Shown: piece after piece, positions 24,508 through 34,112 of the stretch
Layout of the letters: each line of letters begins with the position of its first letter
Position numbering within the stretch: the first letter of the stretch is position 1
NCBI RefSeq assembly: GCF_020171805.1
Contig: NZ_JAIVAF010000002.1
Location: 1 to 52,984, forward strand
Source of the DNA: Guptibacillus algicola
GTDB lineage: Bacteria; Bacillota; Bacilli; Bacillales; Guptibacillaceae
Length of the DNA: 52,984 nucleotides
Reading direction: 5' to 3'
The notes under the pieces: generated by a model
What the model was told of the DNA's origin: nothing
Seen by the model: the letters and a program-made list of their open reading frames with translations, nothing else
The model's database searches: none
Position numbers and translations under genes: made by a program

Positions 24508-26133
24508 TTATTTGATAGATTCGAGGAGTGATTCTACGTTACTATTTACTGCGCCTTCACCGCCTAGTATGGTAAAGTGCCTGATTCCTAGTTCAGTAGC
24601 CGCACCTGAAATCGAATCATTCACGCTAGTTGGTGGTACAAGAAGAAATGTACTGTCTGTTTTCGCAGCGAGGACAGAACCCGTTAGAGCATCTGCAAAA
24701 TCTGCTCCTGTTGCGATAAACGCTTTATCAGCAGGATTAAGCATCCTCGCGACCATTGCTGATGTAGCGTAACGGTTTTCTCCACCATAACGTTCGCCGC
24801 CAGGAAGATTCCCCAAAACACTATCGGTAATAACTCCGGTACCTCCTACTGCGATCGAAGACTCAAATCCACCTAATGCCTTTTTCGTTGATTCTGGTAA
24901 TTCATTTTTCTTCGTTAGTAGAATTGGATAACCGTTCTCAGCTGCGAAAGATGCGATCGAAAGGGCATCTGGGAAATTCATTCCGTTTGCGACGACAGCT
25001 TTCGCTGGATCGCCATCAAGTACGGCTGCGATGTTTGTAGCTGTGTCGAAACGGTCTGCTCCACCTATACGATCAACGTCAAGACCTAAGCTTTTAAGCT
25101 CATTATAGACGTAAGGTAAAACAGCGCCTTCGCCTCCTAGAATAATAGCTTTAGTAGCATGTAATCTAGCAATCTCGTCTTTTACCGATTGAGGAAGCGT
25201 CTTGCCAGTTAGCAAAATCGGGGCATCCATCTTATAAGCTAGTGGAGCTCCTGCAAGCGCATCTGGAAAATCGTCCCCTCTTGCGATAATGACCGTATCA
25301 GCGGAATCCCATCCCATTTCAGAAATCGCAACAGCTGTTTCGTAGCGGTCCTTCCCTGAGATTCGATCGACTTCAACTGGAACAGTCACCTTGATCTGTT
25401 TCCAAAATTCATTTGCGATCACCTTATACCCAGCTGGTCCCGGGTGGACATTTGTAGGGTTCGGTAAATATTTCGTGTAATCCATTGCAATTGCATCATA
25501 CGTAGGTACGAACCCACTACCTGACCCTAATGCAACACCTTGAATCAATTTATTTAATGACTGCATTAGTTCGGTGAAGACCGCTTGCTCTTCGGGTGGG
25601 TAAGCGTAGAATGGATTGTAATAGCCTTGTAAAAATACGTTGGCATCAGGGTTCAAGGTACGTATGATCCCCATGATATGGCCATAATTCTTTAGAACCT
25701 TTGCAAATAGTTCTTCTACTTTCTTTTTATCCTCAAGATCCTCAGGGCTATTTTTTAAAACGTTAAGAAAATCATTCGCTCCAATCGTGAGCGTAATCAG
25801 ATCAGCACTCGCGACAGCTTGTTGCGCTTCTACGTTCGTCGTTAACTGTTCCAGAAGGTTATCAGTAGTAAAGCCAGGAACGGCAAACTTCTTTGTGAAT
25901 GACTCTAACTGATAAATATTCTCTAAATCTTCTGCTATGTAATCAGCATAGCTAACTCCAAGTGTATTATCAGGTTGAACTCCTGCTGCCAATGAGTCAC
26001 CAAGGGCAACATACTTCCATTCATCATGAACATTGTTTGATTGGGCAGCGTGTGCAAAAGACGGGGCAAATAGCATCAGTACAAGGGACAGGATAAACAA
26101 TAATCGCGTTTTTCTAAAAGTGTTTTGCTTCAC
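24508..26133 (-). CDS. SGNH/GDSL esterase-type hydrolase with three CWB2 repeats
   Basis: A 541-residue protein with a signal peptide ending SFAHAA, an SGNH-hydrolase domain (about 38-252) and three CWB2 repeats (RISGKDRYETA, RIGGADRFDTA, RYGGENRYATS). Block I is ALGDSLAAG, block III is IGANDF and block V is NVHPGPAGY. The Asp that usually stands three residues before the block V His is Thr here, with Asn at -2, so the triad may be weakened or completed differently. Family members deacylate lipids, glycans or peptidoglycan; the substrate is unknown. Translation starts at a GTG (26133) behind GGAGGG. Confidence 0.87.
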   Translation of the reverse strand: MKQNTFRKTRLLFILSLVLMLFAPSFAHAAQSNNVHDEWKYVALGDSLAAGVQPDNTLGVSYADYIAEDLENIYQLESFTKKFAVPGFTTDNLLEQLTTNVEAQQAVASADLITLTIGANDFLNVLKNSPEDLEDKKKVEELFAKVLKNYGHIMGIIRTLNPDANVFLQGYYNPFYAYPPEEQAVFTELMQSLNKLIQGVALGSGSGFVPTYDAIAMDYTKYLPNPTNVHPGPAGYKVIANEFWKQIKVTVPVEVDRISGKDRYETAVAISEMGWDSADTVIIARGDDFPDALAGAPLAYKMDAPILLTGKTLPQSVKDEIARLHATKAIILGGEGAVLPYVYNELKSLGLDVDRIGGADRFDTATNIAAVLDGDPAKAVVANGMNFPDALSIASFAAENGYPILLTKKNELPESTKKALGGFESSIAVGGTGVITDSVLGNLPGGERYGGENRYATSAMVARMLNPADKAFIATGADFADALTGSVLAAKTDSTFLLVPPTSVNDSISGAATELGIRHFTILGGEGAVNSNVESLLESIK

Positions 26134-26235
26134 TTGTTTCCCTCCTTTGATTGCTGTTCTTTATGTTATGCATTATAAAGAACATCGCCTTTACTACTAT
26201 TTGCCATATCATTCGAAAGTCCTGCAACAAATATT

Positions 26236-26268
26236 TAAAAAAGGAAGTACCAAAATGGCACTTCCTTT
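26236..26268 (-). terminator. Intrinsic terminator of the 5'-nucleotidase gene
   Basis: Minus-strand stem AAAGGAAGTGCCA / TGGTACTTCCTTT followed by TTTAAATA. Confidence 0.8.
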
Positions 26269-26277
26269 AGTATCTCT

Positions 26278-28725
26278 TTATTTTGAAAGCTTATTAAATA
26301 CGTCTTCACTTACAGCACCAGTTCCACCAGTAACTGTGAAATCGTAAGCTTCTAAATCAGCGATCGCTTGTTCAGTCGCTTTAGGAAGCTTGTTCGGTTG
26401 AACGAGAAGGATCGATGCATTTTGCTTCGCTGCAAGTACAGAGCCTGCTAGCGCATCTGCAAAGTCCATGCCAGTTGCTACGAATACGCGAGCTGAAGGA
26501 TTTAGATCAGTCGCGATTGTTGCAGCTGTGCTGAAACGGTCTTTCCCAGCATAGCGCGTTGCTTTTGGAAGCATCCCTTCTACTTCTTCACTGATCACAC
26601 CAGTTCCACCAGCAACGATCGACATATCAACGTTCGTAAGAGCACGTTTCGTTACGTTAGGAAGCTTATCGTCTTCAGAAAGTAAGATCGGATAGCCGTT
26701 ACGAGCCGCGTAAGATGCGATGGAAAGCGCGTCTGGGAAGTTCATTCCGTTTGCAACAATTGCCTGCTCAGGTGAGCCACCTAGACGAGCAGCAATATTT
26801 GCTGCTGTGTCGAAACGATCTTTTCCTGAGATACGTTCAACGTCGATTCCTAGACCTTCAACTTGATACTCTACATATTCACTTACTGCGCCAGTTCCAC
26901 CTAGAATGATTACGTCTTTTGCACCAAGACGCTTGATTTCTTCTTTTACCATTTTATTTAGATAATCTTTACCAGTAAGCAAGATCGGAGCATCTAGCTC
27001 ATACGCAAGTGGTGCACCAGCAAGTGCGTCAGGGAACGCATCGCCACGAGCTAGGACGACAGTGTCTGCACTATTCCAGCCAGCTTGAGAAACTTTTATA
27101 GCAGTCTCATAACGATCATCACCAGAAATTCGTGTTGCTTCTTCTTCAACGATTCTCGCTTCTTGGCCCATTTCAATCGTTTTACCGTCGATGTACTCAT
27201 TGAATAGTTCGAAGTCTACGAAGAAGAGTTCTTCCATTCTGCCTTCTTCAGCTGCTTTACCCATCACTGTATAGCCATCTCCACCAGTTGCAATGAAAGA
27301 GTTTGTTGCAACTGTGTATGTTGCTTTAGGATCGATGTCTTTGTAGCCTTTTTCCGTTTTTACATTTACATCAAGAATACGCTTGCCTACTTCTGCTTCT
27401 TCATCGTATGAGTACATGATGCCAGATACTTGAGGAAAACGTCCTTCTCCGTCCTGGATACCGCTCACGCCATGCTCAAGTGAATCGATGATCTCTTGAC
27501 CCGTTAGATCAAGCGTTACAAGGTTGTTACCGAACGGCATCGTTGTTAGCACTTCGCCCATCGTGATTGGTCCTTCGTCGATTGAAGCACGAATTCCGCC
27601 TCCGTTTTGGATCGCGATCGTAGCATTCGTGAATTCTTGTGCTTTTGAAAGCATTGCGTCTGTGATTAGGTTACCAAGGTTTGTTTCACCAGAACGAACG
27701 GTGTCACGCTCTCCATCAAGGAATACATCTGTTTGACCAACGACTTCTTTTTCAATTTCTTCTAGTGGCTTTTTCAGCTCTTCGTAAAGCTTCTGAGCCT
27801 CAGGGTCTGGCTCCATCGTGCCTTTGTAATCAACGCGTACTAGGTCTTCATTCCAGTCTGTAAGAACCCCGTTCGCATCGAAGCTTACTTGAAGGTCGCC
27901 AAGGTATTTGCTGTATTCGAATGCTTGTACAACAACTGTTGGTTCTGTGTCTTCATTTACAACGATTCCTTCATCAAGCTGCGTATGGCTGTGTCCACCA
28001 ACGATAACGTCGATCCCTTTGACTGCTTCAGCAAGATCAACTTCAGCGTTTTTACCAAGGTGAGTTAGAGCGACGATTTTGTTGATTCCTTGACCTTCAA
28101 ACATTTTCACCATTTCTGCAGCATGCTTTTGGTGATCTTCAAATGTGAGGGTATCTCCAGGTCCTGAAAGTTCAGGTGTTGCTTCAGTTGTTAGTCCGAA
28201 TACACCGACCTTCTCACCGTTCACATCTAGAACAACAGCTGGATAGATCGTGCCGCCATCTCCTGGTGTACCAACTTCGTCTTTGTAAAGAGGGTTAAGA
28301 TCTGTATTGTTACTGTAATCAATGTTTGAGCTTACGATCGGAAATTCAGTCTTCTTCACGAACTCAGAAAACGTTTTTGGACCTTCATCGAATTCATGGT
28401 TACCAGGTACCATCGCATCGTATTCCATCATGTTCATGAACTGAACATCAGCAAGGCCTTTGTATTTATTGAAGAAAAGTGTGCCTGAAAAAACATCTCC
28501 TCCATCAACGAGGATTGAGTTCTCACGCTCTGCACGAATGTCTTTAATCGCAGTAAGACGCTTCGGAGCATTCTCTAAGTGTGCGTGTGTGTCATTCGTG
28601 TGCATGATTGTTAAGTCAAAATTCCCTGTAGCAGCTTCAGATGGTGTTGCAGGTGCAGCAGCTGCAATCCCCATAGCAAGGGCAGCAGATGATAATACAG
28701 CAATAAATGGCTTCTTCATGTTCAT
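26278..28725 (-). CDS. Wall-anchored 5'-nucleotidase (UshA/YfkN-type) with CWB2 repeats
   Basis: An 815-residue enzyme with a signal peptide (to about ATPSEAA). The metallophosphoesterase domain carries IMHTNDTHAHLEN, VDGGDVFSG, PGNHEFDEG, THLGKN and GGHSHTQ. The 5'-nucleotidase C-terminal domain carries QNGGGIRASIDEGPITMGEV and MPFGNNLV. Three CWB2 repeats follow (RISGDDRYETA, RISGKDRFDTA, RYAGKDRFSTA). It would dephosphorylate extracellular nucleotides to nucleosides, needing divalent metals. The ATG at 28725 is used because AAAGGAAG lies upstream; a GTG at 28737 is also in frame. It lies next to a surface nuclease, which supports a DNA-scavenging pair. Confidence 0.92.
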   Translation of the reverse strand: MNMKKPFIAVLSSAALAMGIAAAAPATPSEAATGNFDLTIMHTNDTHAHLENAPKRLTAIKDIRAERENSILVDGGDVFSGTLFFNKYKGLADVQFMNMMEYDAMVPGNHEFDEGPKTFSEFVKKTEFPIVSSNIDYSNNTDLNPLYKDEVGTPGDGGTIYPAVVLDVNGEKVGVFGLTTEATPELSGPGDTLTFEDHQKHAAEMVKMFEGQGINKIVALTHLGKNAEVDLAEAVKGIDVIVGGHSHTQLDEGIVVNEDTEPTVVVQAFEYSKYLGDLQVSFDANGVLTDWNEDLVRVDYKGTMEPDPEAQKLYEELKKPLEEIEKEVVGQTDVFLDGERDTVRSGETNLGNLITDAMLSKAQEFTNATIAIQNGGGIRASIDEGPITMGEVLTTMPFGNNLVTLDLTGQEIIDSLEHGVSGIQDGEGRFPQVSGIMYSYDEEAEVGKRILDVNVKTEKGYKDIDPKATYTVATNSFIATGGDGYTVMGKAAEEGRMEELFFVDFELFNEYIDGKTIEMGQEARIVEEEATRISGDDRYETAIKVSQAGWNSADTVVLARGDAFPDALAGAPLAYELDAPILLTGKDYLNKMVKEEIKRLGAKDVIILGGTGAVSEYVEYQVEGLGIDVERISGKDRFDTAANIAARLGGSPEQAIVANGMNFPDALSIASYAARNGYPILLSEDDKLPNVTKRALTNVDMSIVAGGTGVISEEVEGMLPKATRYAGKDRFSTAATIATDLNPSARVFVATGMDFADALAGSVLAAKQNASILLVQPNKLPKATEQAIADLEAYDFTVTGGTGAVSEDVFNKLSK

Positions 28726-28768
28726 GTGTTCAGACACTTCCTTTTTCTTTTATTAGATGTAATAGATT

Positions 28769-28820
28769 ACTAGTTGGGCGGGGCACTGCTGCCAGCAGGT
28801 GCCCCTGCTTCATAACTAGT
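28769..28820. repeat. ACTAGTT-flanked hairpin between nuclease and 5'-nucleotidase genes
   Basis: A GGGGCAC / GTGCCCC stem with a GC-rich inner part, flanked by ACTAGTT (28769-28775) and AACTAGT (28814-28820), giving an extended imperfect dyad. The nuclease stop codon TAG lies in the right flank. The layout copies that of the REP elements, but the sequence differs, so it may be a divergent unit or simply a terminator. Confidence 0.6.
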
Positions 28821-31800
28821 TAATTAATTGGTTTATGACGTCTTCACTTACAGCACCTGTCCCACCAAGAATACGGAAATTCTTGATATCGAGTTCATCG
28901 ATCGCAGATTGTGTAGCAGTCGGTACGTTATCTTTTTGAACGAGGAGCATTACAGCATCTTCTTTTGCAGCAAGAACAGAACCTGTCAAAGCATCCGCAA
29001 ATTCGCTTCCTGTTGTAATGAAGGCTTTGTTTGTTTCTCCGACGAGGTCAGTCGCAATAGTAGCTGCTGTCGAATAGCGATCACTTCCGCTATAGCGCTT
29101 CGGATTTGGAAGCTCGTTAAATACGTCTTCACTAATCGCACCCGTTCCTCCAACAACGATCGTTTCATCGATGTAACGAAGGGCTGTTTTCGTTGCAGTA
29201 GGTAATTCTTTTTTGCCAGTTAGCAAGATTGGATAGCCTTGCTTAGCTGCGTGAGATGCAACAGCTAATGCATCTGGATAGTTGTAGCCATCCGCGATAA
29301 CCGCTTTTGCTGGATTACCGTCAAGACGTGCTGCAATGTTAGCTGCTGTTTCAAAGCGGTCTTTTCCTGAAATACGTTCTGCTTTGATTCCAAGACCTTC
29401 AATCTGGTATTCTACGTAATTTGAGATCGCGCCTTTACCTCCAAGAATAATGACTTTCTTAGCAGATAGACGGTCAAGCTCAGCACGAACGTCAGCGTTC
29501 AGCTTGTTCTCAGGGTTCAATAGGATTGGAGCATCGTATTTGTATGCGAGTGGCGCACCTGCAAGTGCATCAGGGTACGTATCTCCACGAGCAATTACAA
29601 CAGTGTCAGATTGCTCCCAACCTTCTTTTGAAACTTCTATCGCTGTTTTGTAGCGATCTTTTCCACTTGTACGGTCAGCTTTTTTACCAAATTGAATCTG
29701 TGCCAAAACCGGATCGTGGTCACTCGCGCGTCCATCAGCCTCACTAAAGTCTGAGTTGATATTGATGCTGTCGATCGCAGTATGTTTTGCTAGGTTGTTC
29801 GTTACAAGAATGTGGTCAAGAACTTGAGAGTTTCCTTGATAGATATACGTGTAACGCTCTTCAGGAGAAAGTTTCTCCATCATGTTTGTGAGTACATCGC
29901 CTTCGAGCGTATTGATTGGATCAGAGAATTCGAAGTCGTTCAAGTCTCCCAAAACAATCACATTTGCATCTTCCATCGTATCGACTGCACTGGTAACGAA
30001 GTCGTTGATGACAGCTGCTTGCTTCATTCTCTGAACTTCACTTCCAAGTACGACAGGGTGCTCACTACCGAATAGTCCGCCGTCTCCACCTTTTGAATTA
30101 AAGTGGTTTGCAATAACGATTACCTTTTCACCGTTGAATGTAAATTCTCCAGCAAGTGCTTTACGAGAATCATCGAACGCTTCGTTAGTAGGATCGATAC
30201 GACCAGGGTTATGAGTTAGTCCATCTTTGTCGACACCGACTGAAGTCGTAGCGTCTCCAGCTGGCTTGTCTGAAAAATCAACGCGATCAGGATTATAGAT
30301 GAATCCTACACGAATATTTCCTCCTGGCTGCCCGCCATCTGTCTTATCAAGTGGCGCCACTTCTGCGAATTCGTACGTTGGCCCACCAGCGCTTTCGATC
30401 GCTTTGATAAGCGCTTTGTAAGATTCACTCGCATCTGTTGTACCATCGTCAGTAGGACCGTTGTTATCTTGTACTTCAACAAGACCGATGATGTCTGGTG
30501 TCTTCATGTTTGAAACGATCGATTCTGCAATCTTTTCTGCTTTGTCATTTTGAGGAGCACGGAAGTTCTCGATGTTGTAAGTCGCAACCGTCAGCTTCTC
30601 TTCTGATACCTCGATCTCAGTGGTTTCTCTTTCAACTCCACCGTCAACAACGGATGGGAATGTACCTGTTGGACGAATTTTGAAATTGCTATAGTCATAG
30701 CTAACGTTTCCGAGAATAGATCCATCGAATTGATCGCCTGTTTTCACAGTAACGTCGATTCCATCAACATCGATTAGCATGCGTTCAGGGTTGAAATCTT
30801 CTGGTGAAATCAATAGCCCGTCAGCACGTGTACGCAGTTGATCGTCGCTTGTATTCACGAAAACTGGTACTTCATCGTATTTCTTTGGACCTGAAATTAT
30901 CGCGTCAGGAATTTCAATAAGCATTCCTTCTAGACTTTCATAAAAGTCTAGTCCGTCTGTTTCAGGGTCAAATGATGTCATGCCGTCATCTTCGATCGTT
31001 TCAGTTGGCGGCGTGCGATCTATACCAATCACCGTTGCAGCCGGTACTTTCTGATCAGAAGATACAACGGTAACGTTAGAAGCTGAAATCTGTGTTGTTA
31101 ACAGATCTTTTGCATCGTCGTAGCCATCTTCTCTCCACTCAGCTACCTTACCGTCAACCGATACTTTGTCGCCGACTTTAACTGAATTACCTTTGCTATA
31201 AACAAAGATTCCTTCTGATGTTGCTAGACTCTCATCAGGTGTTTCACTTTGCATGTAGAAGCCATTAGCTCCAGCTTTTGCCGTAACGATTCCTTCAACG
31301 TTAGATACAGGTTTGCCTTTATATGGAGACTCATGTCCTGCACCTTGAATGTCGTGTATTTTCACATTGTCAGCCGGCTTCAGTACAGTGTAGCTGAACG
31401 TTGCTACTTCGCTTGTTCTACCGTCTTTCGATGCAATTGCTTTGATCGTTGCATCTTTTGTAAGAGTGATCGGCGTTGAATACATTGTGCTTTGATCTGT
31501 CGGAGTTGATCCATCCATCGTATAGTGAATGTTCGCTCCTTCAGTTGCCGTTTCAAGCGTAACCTTCGTTCCTTCTGTTACAGAGCCCGCTCCAGGGTTA
31601 GCGACAACCGAGAAAGCGTTCTCAACAATGTCTGATGCACTTCTGAAAACGAGCTTATATTCGCCGTAGTCATAGTTGATGACACCACGAAGAATCTCAT
31701 AGGTCTTCCCTACTTCAAGGTTATCTGCATTAGGGTTATCGATTTTGAATTCGCCACTAGAATCAGTTGCATTAAATTCACCATAGCCTGCTTCTGATTT

Positions 31801-32781
31801 AATAGTAACGTTCTCAAGCTGTACGTATTCACCTTCAACGGCCTCACCGTTATCGGATGTTAGGTTAGTAGATTGAATGGTTTGTGGTTGTGGTATGCCT
31901 GCGTCTTGAGTTGTGATTGTGATATTTGAAGAAGTTGTGCTGATCTGTGCCATGCCTTTAAAATCACTCAGATTACCCTCTACTGTGATTTCATCACCAG
32001 GGTTTGCTTTGATTCCTTCAGCACGAACGATAATACCAGCTGTGTCGTCTTGAATATATAGGTTTGTACTACTTCCAGCAATAAAGGAAGCTGTCGCGAT
32101 TCCTTTTACTTTCACTGCTGAACCGACTGCTTTCGAACGAGCATCAGCAATTGAAGAAAGTTCTACTGGTTCTGGATCTGTTCCACCATTAGAAAGGTGA
32201 GAACCGAGGTACGTTGTTGTGTCTTTTGCGTGGGATGTCCATTCTGCAGAAGCATCGAATGTATCGTTCGGGTCCGTATCGCCTGACTTAATGGAGTCGT
32301 TACGAACGAGGGTAACGTCTTTAGCGAAATCAGCGTCATTACCGATTTGTCCAAAAGAATCGACTATCGTGCCGTTCTTTTTCAGTACGATTGGATCATT
32401 CCCGTTAAAGTTCACTACGGTTTGATTTGTAGTATCTGCCTGATCAAGAATGGCTTGGTTTGCATTGTCGTGAGAAAGTACATAAACTTCTCCATCAGCA
32501 AGCGTACCATTCAATGTTAACGAATATTTAGGCGGTGCTACTCCATTCGTATAGGTTTCTAGCGTATAAGCAGATAAATCTACTGAACTACCTGTACCAT
32601 TGTAGAGCTCTATTGCTTTATTGTAAGACCCGCCCTCTATGTATTCAGAAATAATAACATTCTGAAACGTTTCTTCAGCAGCTGATGCATACTGAGAAAC
32701 GGGAGCAGCAAAAAAGCTCAAAACCATCGAAAAGATCAGCAAGAAGCTAATCGTGTGACTCGAAGACTTTCTTTTCAACAT
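28816..32781 (-). CDS. ExeM/NucH-type extracellular endonuclease with three CWB2 repeats
   Basis: A 1321-residue secreted protein. Domains in order: signal peptide; lamin-tail domain (about 40-150, VIISEYIEGGSYNKAIELYN); OB-fold YhcR-like region (about 210-390); chitobiase/beta-hexosaminidase C-terminal-like module (IHYTMDGSTPTDQSTMYS); a second OB-like region; an endonuclease/exonuclease/phosphatase domain with LTVATYNIENFR, IGLVEVQDN, NHFNSKGG, LGDLNDFEFSD and SDHDPV; and three CWB2 repeats (RTSGKDRYKTA, RISGKDRFETA, RYSGSDRYSTA). It should degrade extracellular DNA and possibly RNA at the cell surface for phosphate or nucleoside supply or for biofilm remodelling. It is the second-largest gene of the window. 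Confidence 0.92.
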   Translation of the reverse strand: MLKRKSSSHTISFLLIFSMVLSFFAAPVSQYASAAEETFQNVIISEYIEGGSYNKAIELYNGTGSSVDLSAYTLETYTNGVAPPKYSLTLNGTLADGEVYVLSHDNANQAILDQADTTNQTVVNFNGNDPIVLKKNGTIVDSFGQIGNDADFAKDVTLVRNDSIKSGDTDPNDTFDASAEWTSHAKDTTTYLGSHLSNGGTDPEPVELSSIADARSKAVGSAVKVKGIATASFIAGSSTNLYIQDDTAGIIVRAEGIKANPGDEITVEGNLSDFKGMAQISTTSSNITITTQDAGIPQPQTIQSTNLTSDNGEAVEGEYVQLENVTIKSEAGYGEFNATDSSGEFKIDNPNADNLEVGKTYEILRGVINYDYGEYKLVFRSASDIVENAFSVVANPGAGSVTEGTKVTLETATEGANIHYTMDGSTPTDQSTMYSTPITLTKDATIKAIASKDGRTSEVATFSYTVLKPADNVKIHDIQGAGHESPYKGKPVSNVEGIVTAKAGANGFYMQSETPDESLATSEGIFVYSKGNSVKVGDKVSVDGKVAEWREDGYDDAKDLLTTQISASNVTVVSSDQKVPAATVIGIDRTPPTETIEDDGMTSFDPETDGLDFYESLEGMLIEIPDAIISGPKKYDEVPVFVNTSDDQLRTRADGLLISPEDFNPERMLIDVDGIDVTVKTGDQFDGSILGNVSYDYSNFKIRPTGTFPSVVDGGVERETTEIEVSEEKLTVATYNIENFRAPQNDKAEKIAESIVSNMKTPDIIGLVEVQDNNGPTDDGTTDASESYKALIKAIESAGGPTYEFAEVAPLDKTDGGQPGGNIRVGFIYNPDRVDFSDKPAGDATTSVGVDKDGLTHNPGRIDPTNEAFDDSRKALAGEFTFNGEKVIVIANHFNSKGGDGGLFGSEHPVVLGSEVQRMKQAAVINDFVTSAVDTMEDANVIVLGDLNDFEFSDPINTLEGDVLTNMMEKLSPEERYTYIYQGNSQVLDHILVTNNLAKHTAIDSININSDFSEADGRASDHDPVLAQIQFGKKADRTSGKDRYKTAIEVSKEGWEQSDTVVIARGDTYPDALAGAPLAYKYDAPILLNPENKLNADVRAELDRLSAKKVIILGGKGAISNYVEYQIEGLGIKAERISGKDRFETAANIAARLDGNPAKAVIADGYNYPDALAVASHAAKQGYPILLTGKKELPTATKTALRYIDETIVVGGTGAISEDVFNELPNPKRYSGSDRYSTAATIATDLVGETNKAFITTGSEFADALTGSVLAAKEDAVMLLVQKDNVPTATQSAIDELDIKNFRILGGTGAVSEDVINQLIN

Positions 32782-32885
32782 GGATCCCCCCGGATTTAGT
32801 CAGATTATGGCGAATAATTCCACCACTTGAAGTATACAACAATCTTCAAGAAAAATCTGTAATTTCCGTGTAAATTGTTTGTGGT

Positions 32886-32943
32886 GGGTGACAGGATGGT
32901 GCCGGGATGGGGTCTGGCCCCATCCCGGCACCATCCTGTCCCT
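32886..32943. repeat. REP-type palindrome 9, long composite variant
   Basis: The longest palindrome of the family: GGTGACAGGATGGTGCC...GGCACCATCCTGTCCC, with an inner CGGGATGGGG...CCCCATCCCG pair. On the plus strand the head AAATTGTTT (32872-32880) precedes it. It lies just upstream of the nuclease gene. Confidence 0.85.
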
Positions 32944-32954
32944 CTGCACCGCAC

Positions 32955-32990
32955 AAAAAAACCACCGGTTCGATGGCTCGATCCAGTGGT
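32955..32990 (-). terminator. Probable intrinsic terminator downstream of dprA
   Basis: Minus-strand stem ACCACTGG / CCGGTGGT followed by seven T. It is 170 bp beyond the dprA stop. The sequence between (32991-33158) contains no gene I can support. Confidence 0.7.
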
Positions 32991-33158
32991 CTAGAGGAAG
33001 GTTTATCTTCTTCTTTTTCTCATCCTACCCTGATGGTCTATGACCACCATGCTCTTATAGGGAGATGGGCTTGAAGATCCTTGAGGGATTAATACGAAGA
33101 CATAAACGTAGTACTGAAGGGAATCAGTTATTTAATTTAGCTCGATAGGGTATAGATG

Positions 33159-34034
33159 TTATTTATCGTAGTGATGCATAGAGTGATTCAACACCGCTTC
33201 AAAGGCTGAAACTCCTGGATAGGGGTGACACCCATCCACGATTGAACTGCCTGGTATCAGTTCAGACCGCGCATCACTACGAGGAAGCATGAATAATTTT
33301 CTTTTGTGCTTTTGTGCAAAGTGGGCGGTGGACAGTGCACCACTCTTCACGCCAGCTTCAATGACGACTACATGACTCGACCATGCACTGATTAACGCAT
33401 TTCGCTGAATAAATTGCTTCGGAGTCGGAGGTGTTCCAGGTGCATACTGGGATATCACTGCTCCATTTTCAATAATTGCTTCGTAGAGCGAGCGGTGCTC
33501 TTTCGGATAACAATAATCTACTCCGCTTGCAATGAAGGCGATCGGTACACCACGATTTACGAGGCAGAGAGCGTGGGCAGCTCGATCGATTCCTTTCGCT
33601 AGCCCGCTGATCACAGGTATATTCCTCTTAGATAGAAAGTACGAAAGCTCTTCAGCAGCCCTTTTTCCTTCAACTGTACAATTTCTCGAACCGACGATTG
33701 CGACAGATGGAGTAAGTGGACGTATGAGACCTTTATAATATAATAACGCTGGTGATTCAGGTAAATCCCTTGCATACGACGGATAAAGCGGGTCATCCCG
33801 GGGCAGAAGCCAGATCTCTTCTTTTTGAACCCGTTCAAGAATGCGCTTGCATTTCTCCAGTGACCGAGCTTCTACAACAGCGTCTCGGACCCGCTGGGAA
33901 ATTCCTTTCACTTCTTGTAGCTCTGAAGAAGAAGCCTGATAGATTCGCTCAGGAGTCCCAAATGCGGTCAGAAGTTTCTTCTGAGAAACCGGACCAACAT
34001 GACGGATTGAACAAAGCCAGATCCAATGCTCCAT
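33159..34034 (-). CDS. dprA: DNA-processing protein DprA (Smf)
   Basis: A 291-residue DprA/Smf protein. An N-terminal helix-hairpin-helix-like region (about 1-65, HVGPVSQKKLLTAFG) precedes the extended Rossmann fold with VAIVGSRNCTVEGKRAAEELS, SGLAKGIDRAAH, GVDYCYPKEHRSLYEAI and the C-terminal VIEAGVKSGALSTA. DprA protects incoming single-stranded DNA and loads RecA during transformation. It has the length of B. subtilis DprA without an extra winged-helix domain. It is separated from its usual neighbour topA, which is not in the window. Confidence 0.92.
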   Translation of the reverse strand: MEHWIWLCSIRHVGPVSQKKLLTAFGTPERIYQASSSELQEVKGISQRVRDAVVEARSLEKCKRILERVQKEEIWLLPRDDPLYPSYARDLPESPALLYYKGLIRPLTPSVAIVGSRNCTVEGKRAAEELSYFLSKRNIPVISGLAKGIDRAAHALCLVNRGVPIAFIASGVDYCYPKEHRSLYEAIIENGAVISQYAPGTPPTPKQFIQRNALISAWSSHVVVIEAGVKSGALSTAHFAQKHKRKLFMLPRSDARSELIPGSSIVDGCHPYPGVSAFEAVLNHSMHHYDK

Positions 34035-34112
34035 TCTTGTCTTCTCTTTCTTTTTAAATTTTTCTCTAATTCTTCTCTCTCTTGGACATTAAGTATCGTT
34101 ATCAACCTTGGT

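Noticed and set aside
33065-33148. 27-codon plus-strand frame (MGLKILEGLIRRHKRS...) between dprA and its terminator
   Set aside because: It has a poor ribosome site, no recognisable family and lies in a transcribed 3' region on the opposite strand. I cannot support it as a gene.
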